Positions 23,401 through 26,289 of a stretch of DNA of 26,289 nucleotides are shown in pieces. The notes under the pieces are model-generated. The model made no database searches. It was not told where the DNA came from and was given only the letters and a program-made list of their open reading frames with translations. This DNA comes from Elysia marginata (taxonomy: Eukaryota; Mollusca; Gastropoda; Plakobranchidae). A program made the position numbers and the translations under genes. The stretch lies in the NCBI GenBank assembly GCA_019649035.1, contig BMAT01000636.1, positions 372,296 to 398,584 of the forward strand, written 5' to 3'. The first letter of the stretch is position 1, and every line of letters starts with the position of its first letter.

Positions 23401-25979
23401 AGCATCTTTTGAATTTCAGGTGATCATGCGAGTTGGAGCAACAGATTTGGACATTGGAGACAACGCAAAAATAACCTACTCTCTGCTAGGTGAAGATGCA
23501 AAAGCATTTGGAATATACAAGGAAACTGGTCTTATATATGTCAATAGTCAGCTGAATGGACATATAGTAAGTTCTTTGCAATCTTGTCGTCCCTACTGTT
23601 TGTATACAAATTTTGAAGAGTATCAGTCACAAAAAAGTTACACTACAGTACAATAAATGCTAGAGACGGTTTTAGAACATCTTTATGATTATGTTCATGG
23701 TAATTATTATTTGTAAAAGGGGGAACATTTGTATTGAGGACAAGTCCAGGAAAAATAAGTGATCATAAAGCTTAGATGAGGAGGGGAGGGGGGTCGTGGC
23801 ATTTTTTTTTCTAATTAAAAAAAAAAAACCAACTTCATTAATCGAGAATTTAGTTCAAAAGGTATTCTTGTAGTAATCAAGCCATCTAGAGCAGTTTATT
23901 TTTGTAGAGACTTTTTACTTTTATTTTCAACAAAGAAATCTGAGATGTAAAAGTGGCAATATCTTGTATTTGGAAAGGACTCCATATCTTTCATGCCTGT
24001 CCACATGATAAATCTAGCAATGAAAGAAAGTCACTATTATTCAGTTGTTTTTTTTCTTTCCTCCCCAGCTGCACACTATAAAACCTTGGAGTTATTACAA
24101 GGAAATATTATTTTTTTTTTAAATTAGTGTTCTGGGTAAAAGCAGAAAGGCTTGATAATAATTATGTTGGAATAAAGCATGAAATCAAGTTGAAAAATCG
24201 AAATTTTTGTGTTGCTTATTACAACCTTATCAAGTTTTAATCAATTAAACATTTCTTAAACATTGGTTGAGAATATTGACTGACTCTGTATATCCACAGA
24301 AAAATGAATATAACTTTGAGGTTATAGCTCGAGATCATGGAAGGCCACCTCAAGAAGGAAAAGTGAGGGTGAAAATAGAAGTAGCTGTGCCTACTACAGA
24401 ACCTCCAGAGTAAGTTGACCACTTATCTATTTGAATTAATGAATTATAAGTGATGCTTTTTTGGAACATCACTATGAGCTTGATGTCCCAGGCATGGGCA
24501 TGTTGAAATTTTTTTTTCTCTTAAAGCCATGGTAAAAACTAAATTGCAGTGTTTTAAAACATAAATTTACTCAATACTTTATGGAGGACTGGCATAATAC
24601 TTTGGTGTGTGCTGTTATACCCCTTTTTTCAATTAACCAAGTGTTTGTCTTTCTTTTGTTGTATTTTTGTCAATTTTTTTCTTGGTAGAAACCTGAAAAT
24701 GTTGGCCTTCTTTCCTTTTTCTCAATGGGGTTGTAACGTGCCTTTTCTAAATGTTTGCAGAAGTAATTTGAGTCAGATGAAAATTTATTACTAATCCTTT
24801 TGCTTTTGATGGTGCTTTGTGTCTATTTGCGTCCACAAACATATTTTTGCAATCTATGATAGTCTGTTTTCGGCTCTTAGGCTTTATAAATTATGTCATG
24901 CCTTTTTTTTATTTTAGAAAGGTACCAAGCATTCAAAGTTAAAAAGGATTATGCAAATCTATTTATGTCATGGCAAGTTTTGAAATTTGTCGCCTCTTAA
25001 TTTGAACAACTAGAGGACACTAATTTAAAGTTGTGAATTAGAAATAACTTTAACATTCGGAAAACGTTTACGCAAATGATTTTTCATCACATGCCATCTT
25101 TTTCCTCTAGGTTTGATAGTGATAGGAATAATTATCGCTACAAGATTGCAGAGACTGTTCAACCCAATACTGACGAAGCTGTACTCACCACTCTTGGTTG
25201 CAAGTCCAACACTGATAATCCCCGAGTCCAGTACTTCATAGTCGATTCTAAGGGAGAACTGAAGTCGCATCAAGCAGGTGCATTCTCTATCTATGAGTTT
25301 CAGCAATATGGACGTTACAAGGTCAATGTCAGTGTGGCCCGCCCCTTAGACTACGAAAAGCAGCAGGAGTACACGTTGACGCTTCGTTGTCAGGTGATTT
25401 CTCAAGTTCTTCCTTATCATCATCATCATTTTAGACTTGTAAATTAGTGAAATTGTAGATAAGTTTGGGGTGATATGGGTGGGGAAGGTATGGACTGTCA
25501 TTTATTTTAAAGGAGGTCTAATTTCAAACAATGTTTGATTCCTGTTTTGTGGTCTAGTGATAGGTGATTGTATTTTGGACCAAGAGGTCTGTAAATGTTT
25601 TCAAGCATGACTGTCATTCATTGCTGCAGTCAAAACTTGACTGAAGCTTCTCCTTTACAGCTTTTATTTTCTTGTGTCTGTATTGTTATGTTCCTTTATG
25701 TAACATAAGTTTTGAGGTAAGCAGGAAGGTTTTCAAAAATATATTATGAAATGAATAAAGTGAAAATAAATTTTTCCGCAGAATTTTGGTGCAGAGCCTC
25801 AGTATGATCAAATAACCATGATTGTTAGTGTTGAGGACAGGAACAACAAGCTGCCTTATTTTGAGGGCATGGGGAAATTTGGACGCTACGTTGGAAGTGT
25901 ACCAGAGAACACGCCAGCGGGAGTCACTGTTGTAGAGGTTCAAGGATATGACGATGATAAATCTCCTGAGTTTAATCAG
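2011..25979 (+). CDS. Type III classical (neural-cadherin-like) cadherin, 5' part of gene, 16 exons
   Basis: A calcium-dependent cell-adhesion receptor; only the amino-terminal ectodomain is here. Exons: 2011-2449, 10657-10848, 13534-13658, 13955-14091, 14557-14710, 15761-15865, 16561-16669, 18259-18370, 18564-18811, 20306-20586, 21954-22118, 22671-22820, 23420-23566, 24300-24409, 25111-25393 and 25782-25979. They sum to 2,955 nt (985 codons) with no internal stop. Signal peptide about 1-23. EC1 about 50-167, EC2 168-281, EC3 282-399, EC4 400-504, EC5 505-613, EC6 614-722, EC7 723-826, EC8 827-946, EC9 from 947 and cut by the window. Linker motifs seen: DVNDELP 159-165, DENDNTPQF 391-399, NVNDEKP 496-502, DINDNAPQF 714-722, DRNNKLPYF 938-946. 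DDGSCC at 579-584, C613, C706 and the EC8 motif PLDYE match landmarks I recall in Drosophila CadN. The family is certain, the CadN-type assignment likely; another invertebrate type III cadherin is the alternative. No transmembrane segment or tail is in view. Confidence 0.88.
2479..2632. repeat. CTAGAT/TCTAGA-rich simple-sequence patch
   Basis: Overlapping copies of CTAGAT, TCTAGATC and AAATCTAG at 2479-2546 and 2604-2632. The same short palindrome recurs elsewhere in the window, near 1890, 2910, 6710, 12580, 15290 and 19535. Confidence 0.75.
2838..3114. mobile_element. TTAA-flanked piggyBac-like MITE (element A)
   Basis: TTAA at 2838-2841 and 3111-3114 bounds about 269 bp. The ends are imperfect inverted repeats: TTAACTCTTTAACCATG on the left and, read inward from the right, TTAACTCTATAACAATG (15 of 17 identical). 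A 7-bp stem, CCGGACG/CGTCCGG, sits at 3076-3096 near the right end. TTAA targets are the hallmark of the piggyBac superfamily. There is no coding capacity. A second inner TTAA end at 2959-2962 makes the exact right boundary slightly uncertain. Confidence 0.65.
7229..7263 (+). repeat. G-rich tract, potential G-quadruplex
   Basis: At least four runs of three or more G separated by one to three bases on the plus strand, which satisfies the usual G-quadruplex pattern. It lies in intron 1 on the sense strand, so it could form in both DNA and pre-mRNA. It could equally be a simple repeat with no role. Confidence 0.6.
8814..8827. promoter_or_regulatory. X-box-like (RFX-type) palindrome
   Basis: GTTTCCATGGCAAC differs by one base from the perfect X-box palindrome GTTGCCATGGCAAC bound by RFX factors, and sits in a wider TTGGTT...AACCAA inverted repeat (8811-8830). 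It lies in intron 1, 1.8 kb before exon 2. One site in 26 kb could be chance. Confidence 0.35.
9891..10418. mobile_element. TA-flanked MITE, Tc1/mariner-pogo type
   Basis: TA at 9891-9892 and 10417-10418 flanks inverted ends that begin CAGTGGAA: left CAGTGGAATTCCTCAATT, right read inward CAGTGGAAATCTCAAAATT. CAGT(G)GAA ends next to a TA duplication are typical of Tc1/mariner-pogo non-autonomous elements. The inside has a C9 run at 9992-10000 and no transposase. Confidence 0.65.
10657..10848 (+). CDS. Cadherin exon 2: end of EC1 and start of EC2
   Basis: The acceptor is a pyrimidine-rich stretch ending CCTCAG and the donor is A|GTGAGT. The split codon from exon 1 gives GAG. Residues 147-210 finish EC1 with the calcium-linker motif DVNDELP (159-165) and start EC2, where PEEPDEGH and AEDPDTNSDL resemble the PEN and DxD calcium motifs. 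Both flanking introns are phase 1. This exon stands alone between an 8.2 kb and a 2.7 kb intron, but its fit to phase and domain is exact. Confidence 0.85.
10931..11108. repeat. Short inverted-repeat element with internal direct repeat
   Basis: The left end AGTGGAATCCACTGACAGTC pairs with an imperfect inverted copy at the right (AGTGGAATCCTGATAAAGTC read inward). CAACACCTT follows on both sides. Inside, a segment containing AACTCTTG.TTAAAGTCAAC is present twice in direct orientation (about 10967 and 11041). It resembles the AGTGGAA-ended element at 9891-10418 and is probably a worn relative. Confidence 0.5.
12239..12743. mobile_element. TTAA-flanked piggyBac-like MITE (element B)
   Basis: TTAA at 12239-12242 and 12740-12743 bounds about 497 bp. 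The ends are TTAACCACTTTACTGCT on the left and TTAACCCATTCACTGCT on the right read inward (14 of 17 identical). Subterminal ACGTACACT and CCGTGCAC words resemble those in element C. No transposase-like frame is visible. Confidence 0.55.
12985..13285. mobile_element. TTAA-flanked piggyBac-like MITE (element C)
   Basis: The ends are CATTAACCCCTTAGTGAC on the left and CATTAACCCCTTTGTGAC on the right read inward (17 of 18). TTAA at 12987-12990 and 13279-13282 bounds 288 bp. GTAC/CGCTGTAC-type words repeat inside both ends. Too small to code for anything; clearly a non-autonomous element. Confidence 0.78.
13534..13658 (+). CDS. Cadherin exon 3: middle of EC2
   Basis: Codes residues 211-252. The acceptor is AAACAG, the donor CCT|GTAAGT, and the exon enters in phase 1 and leaves in phase 0. 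It carries FFKVEEVLDANTGVKEG, the usual cadherin 'F.(I/V)....G.I' strand turn with a clear DANTG. The typical LDRE motif is absent here (RTATSF instead). Confidence 0.82.
13955..14091 (+). CDS. Cadherin exon 4: end of EC2, start of EC3
   Basis: Codes residues 253-297 plus two bases of 298. The acceptor is CCAG and the donor CC|GTATGT (phase 2). The EC2/EC3 junction reads VVVGPREPQFF (271-281): the terminal PQFF is kept, but the acidic DxNDN calcium-linker is missing. Confidence 0.82.
14092..14556 (+). other. Intron 4 (465 nt, phase 2)
   Basis: AT-rich. Nothing recognisable beyond the splice sites. Intron 3 (13659-13954, 296 nt, phase 0) is likewise plain. Confidence 0.8.
14557..14710 (+). 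CDS. Cadherin exon 5: EC3
   Basis: Codes residues 298-349. The acceptor is TTTCCAG, the donor GAT|GTAAGA, and the exit is phase 0. The strand pattern TKFRIDEKGHIFNKD corresponds to the 'F.I....G.I' core of an EC repeat. The expected DxD motif in the first half of EC3 is not present. Confidence 0.83.
14711..15760 (+). other. Intron 5 (1,050 nt, phase 0)
   Basis: AT-rich, with CTAGATCTAGA-type words near 15290. No coding segment or element with clear ends. Confidence 0.8.
15761..15865 (+). CDS. Cadherin exon 6: EC3, LDFD segment
   Basis: Codes residues 350-384, exactly 35 codons with phase 0 at both ends. The exon starts VLDFDVPQ, a variant of the cadherin LDRE motif, followed by YRLWVKVIES, the F-strand. 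The acceptor is GCTACAG and the donor CCT|GTGAGT. Confidence 0.83.
15866..16560 (+). other. Intron 6 (695 nt, phase 0)
   Basis: T-rich with a long pyrimidine stretch before the acceptor. A region at about 16240-16330 looks faintly tRNA-SINE-like on the minus strand but is too diverged to call. Confidence 0.75.
16561..16669 (+). CDS. Cadherin exon 7: EC3/EC4 linker
   Basis: Codes residues 385-420 plus one base. It holds a complete calcium-linker motif, DENDNTPQF (391-399), and the PED calcium motif of EC4. The acceptor is ATTTTCAG. The donor GTATGG is weaker than most here, but it is the one whose phase (1) fits exon 8. Confidence 0.85.
16670..18258 (+). other. Intron 7 (1,589 nt, phase 1)
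   Basis: The first 250 nt hold repeated TCTAGATTT-like words (16805-16915, including TAGGCCTA at 16890-16897). The middle holds the SINE at 17487-17839. The rest is plain AT-rich sequence ending in a T-rich tract. Confidence 0.8.
17487..17839 (-). mobile_element. tRNA-derived SINE
   Basis: Read on the minus strand it begins GGGGCAGCG and has a good pol III A box TGGCAGAGTGG (complement of 17820-17830) and a perfect B box GGTTCGATTCC (complement of 17776-17786), as in a tRNA gene. A body follows with the word CTGTAAAATGGGTACC (around 17695-17711), then an AT-rich (TAAA)n-type tail at 17487-17510. Conceptual translation of the head gives SVAEWLACRTHDLQVAGS, a well-known spurious protein of tRNA-SINE heads. 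I see no clear target-site duplication, so the insertion is probably old. Confidence 0.82.
18259..18370 (+). CDS. Cadherin exon 8: EC4, DMD motif
   Basis: Codes residues 421-457 plus two bases. VRADDMDSGNNALITYEI has the DxD calcium motif (425-427) followed by the usual G.N..(I/V).Y. The acceptor is TTTACCAG and the donor AAAG|GTAAGA (phase 2). Confidence 0.87.
18490..18563 (+). repeat. Duplicated polypyrimidine/acceptor tract in intron 8
   Basis: Two similar segments of about 29 nt (18490-18518 and 18534-18562) both read T-run, CTTTTGTCCC, then TTT.AAC. Only the second ends in CAG and is the acceptor of exon 9. The first has CT where AG would be needed. Intron 8 is only 193 nt (18371-18563). 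Confidence 0.7.
18564..18811 (+). CDS. Cadherin exon 9: end of EC4, start of EC5
   Basis: Codes residues 458-540 plus one base. It has LDFD (460-463), VVAKDNG (474-480), the linker NVNDEKP (496-502) and the EC5 motif ATDKDGDN (527-534). The acceptor TTTTAACAG is the second of two near-identical pyrimidine tracts in intron 8. The donor is C|GTAAGT (phase 1). Confidence 0.87.
19189..19844. mobile_element. TTAA-flanked piggyBac-like element (element D) with transposase remnant
   Basis: TTAA at 19189-19192 and 19841-19844 bounds 648 bp. The ends are identical for 16 bases including the TTAA: TTAACTCACTGACTAC inward from both sides. Near the right end a perfect stem CCCGCAA/TTGCGGG lies at 19808-19824. 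Inside, the minus strand carries a short acidic frame like the amino-terminal region of piggyBac transposases. Probably an internally deleted piggyBac copy. Confidence 0.78.
19376..19561 (-). pseudogene. Remnant of piggyBac-type transposase amino terminus
   Basis: An open minus-strand frame of 62 codons without a start is bounded by in-frame stops (19562-19564 upstream, 19373-19375 downstream). It reads SNLDLDSESDDEIVFES, then IIEDDIDPDYEPP, then KSKRAKPNQAKGKGK. An acidic leader followed by DYEPP and a basic patch is typical of the region before the DDE domain in piggyBac transposases and PGBD proteins. The DDE domain is gone. The TTAA-bounded inverted repeats around it support the call. The family assignment is from pattern memory, not a search. 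Confidence 0.6.
20306..20586 (+). CDS. Cadherin exon 10: EC5 with DDGSCC and start of EC6
   Basis: Codes residues 541-634. SITAVDDGSCCGG (574-586) is the most diagnostic stretch: Drosophila CadN, as I recall it, has AVDDGSCC at the matching point. A lone cysteine follows the linker, also as in CadN (SFTDC, C613). The linker DAVNQKPSF (602-610) lacks the usual DND ending. The acceptor is CACAACAG and the donor CAA|GTAAGT (phase 0). Confidence 0.88.
20587..21953 (+). other. Intron 10 (1,367 nt, phase 0)
   Basis: AT-rich. It contains one short inverted-repeat element (21417-21590). The rest is featureless. Confidence 0.8.
21417..21590. mobile_element. Short inverted-repeat element (MITE-like, Tc1/mariner-pogo type)
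   Basis: The left end TACATTGGAGTCCATTTAATT and the right end read inward, TACAGTCCGCTTTAATTGAA, share TACA, GTCC and TTTAATT. TA-bounded ends with CAGT and a TTAATT core are seen in pogo-like MITEs. The match is imperfect and the element only 174 bp. Confidence 0.4.
21954..22118 (+). CDS. Cadherin exon 11: EC6
   Basis: Codes residues 635-689, 55 codons with phase 0 at both ends. It has all the standard EC landmarks in order: ADDPDRGLNAEVNY (637-650), FAIDVDTGVITV (662-673) and VDRE (677-680). The acceptor is GTCCAG and the donor CAG|GTACGT. Confidence 0.9.
22119..22670 (+). other. Intron 11 (552 nt, phase 0)
   Basis: AT-rich. The long open frame across it (to 22561) is low complexity and hydrophobic, with no cadherin motif. 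Confidence 0.78.
22671..22820 (+). CDS. Cadherin exon 12: EC6/EC7 linker
   Basis: Codes residues 690-739. It contains EGWCTFRVPV (C706; CadN has a cysteine at the matching site as I recall) and a perfect linker DINDNAPQF (714-722). The acceptor is GTTTTCAG. The donor AAG|GTTAGA is weak at its third position, but its phase 0 fits exon 13. Confidence 0.88.
22821..23419 (+). other. Intron 12 (599 nt, phase 0)
   Basis: AT-rich, with a short (AT)n run at 23161-23175. Nothing else seen. Confidence 0.8.
23420..23566 (+). CDS. Cadherin exon 13: EC7 DLD motif
   Basis: Codes residues 740-788, 49 codons with phase 0 at both ends. GATDLDIGDNAKITYSL (745-761) is a canonical DxD EC segment, and FGIYKETGLIYV is the next strand pair. 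The acceptor is ATTTCAG and the donor ATA|GTAAGT. Confidence 0.88.
23567..24299 (+). other. Intron 13 (733 nt, phase 0)
   Basis: AT-rich with a G-rich patch at 23778-23800 and poly-T and poly-A runs just after it. No gene or element seen. Confidence 0.8.
24300..24409 (+). CDS. Cadherin exon 14: end of EC7
   Basis: Codes residues 789-824 plus two bases. YNFEVIARDHGRPPQEG is a textbook EC F-strand and turn. The EC7/EC8 linker reads AVPTTEPPEF (817-826), so the calcium-binding DxNDN is missing. The acceptor is TCCACAG and the donor CCAGA|GTAAGT (phase 2). Confidence 0.86.
24410..25110 (+). other. Intron 14 (701 nt, phase 2)
   Basis: T-rich plus strand with no recognisable element. Confidence 0.8.
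25111..25393 (+). CDS. Cadherin exon 15: EC8
   Basis: Codes residues 825-919. There is no DxD motif in the first half; RPLDYEKQQEYTLTLRC (902-918) is the LDYE/F-strand block and aligns with the CadN segment I recall (HPLDYESIKEYNLTIRV). Two cysteines, C855 and C918, lie on strands that could pair. The acceptor is TTTCCTCTAG. The donor CAG|GTGATT is the weakest in the gene. Confidence 0.85.
25394..25781 (+). other. Intron 15 (388 nt, phase 0)
   Basis: Has a short CAT repeat at about 25417-25429 and otherwise nothing. Its donor, GTGATT, is weak. Confidence 0.78.
25782..25979 (+). CDS. Cadherin exon 16: EC8/EC9 linker, last exon in window
   Basis: Codes residues 920-985, 66 codons. It holds SVEDRNNKLPYF (935-946), then the EC9 opening GRYVGSVPENTPAG with PEN at 960-962 and a DDD cluster at 976-978. 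The acceptor is TTTTTCCGCAG and the donor CAG|GTGAGA (phase 0), so the gene continues past the window. Confidence 0.87.
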
Positions 25980-26289
25980 GTGAGATTGAAAACTGTTATA
26001 CATTTTGATGTTGAAAACTATTCAACATTTTGTTGTAAGCTGGGCTAAGCTGGGCTTGTATTAATATTTTTAAGAACTTGCTGCAGGAGTGGTACATTTC
26101 TAACCAACAGATAATCAACTGTATTTAAAATTTGCTCTGTCTGAAAGCTGAATGCCTTTAAATTGCTCTTTTGGTTGCTGCAAAGCTTATGATCAACATG
26201 AAACAATTTTTTTCTTCAATTCTGTTCTTCAATTGCTTTTTGTATAAGAATAAGAATAAGAATAAGAATGGTTTATTGTCCAAATATAT
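25980..26289 (+). other. Start of intron 16
   Basis: Begins GTGAGA after exon 16 and runs to the window edge. No further coding exon before the edge. Confidence 0.8.
26244..26269. repeat. (AATAAG)n microsatellite
   Basis: About four AATAAG units followed by TGGTTTATTGTCC. Short hexamer runs of this kind often sit at the 3' end of a retroelement in invertebrate genomes, so a retroposon may continue past the window on one side. Confidence 0.75.

Noticed and set aside
16670..23419. Mutually exclusive alternative exons, as in insect CadN
   Set aside because: No intron between exons 7 and 13 shows a second segment resembling a neighbouring exon with matching phase and EC motifs.
1..26289. CRISPR array, operon, phage or other prokaryotic-type system
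   Set aside because: The window is intron-rich eukaryotic DNA; its repeats are microsatellites and transposon ends, with no regularly spaced direct repeats.

Overview
The window is AT-rich eukaryotic DNA holding the 5' part of one spliced plus-strand gene that runs off the right edge. A gastropod or other molluscan genome is the best guess. This rests on a tRNA-derived SINE of a common invertebrate type, scattered TAGGCCTA and TCTAGATC palindromes, and closest apparent kinship to invertebrate type III classical cadherins. It is an inference, not a species call.

The gene: sixteen coding exons (2011-25979) join without a frame break into 2,955 nt, or 985 codons. All fifteen complete introns are GT-AG and every splice phase matches. 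The product starts with a signal peptide. It continues as about eight complete extracellular cadherin (EC) repeats plus the start of a ninth, so this is the amino-terminal ectodomain of a large cadherin. EC5-EC9 resemble Drosophila N-cadherin (CadN) as I recall it, including a DDGSCC motif and three further cysteine or LDYE landmarks. The call is therefore a neural-cadherin-like (type III) cell-adhesion receptor. Its remaining ECs, EGF/LamG domains, transmembrane segment and catenin-binding tail lie beyond the window.

Layout: 1-2010 is upstream/5'UTR sequence with GATA, GAA/GAT and GA microsatellites and a CpG-richer stretch before the start codon. Exon 1 (2011-2449) is followed by an 8.2 kb first intron with a TTAA-flanked mobile element, a CTAGAT-rich patch, a G-rich tract, an RFX/X-box-like site and a TA-flanked element. 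Exon 2 is followed by a 2.7 kb intron with two more TTAA-flanked elements. Exons 3-16 are packed more tightly (13534-25979). A SINE lies in intron 7, a TTAA element with a piggyBac-transposase-like remnant in intron 9, and a short inverted-repeat element in intron 10.

I found no second protein gene, no true tRNA or rRNA gene, no CRISPR array and no bacterial-type system. The best leads are the four TTAA-flanked piggyBac-like elements within one gene, the unusual EC linkers and cysteine pair in the cadherin, the X-box-like site, and a duplicated splice-acceptor tract in intron 8.
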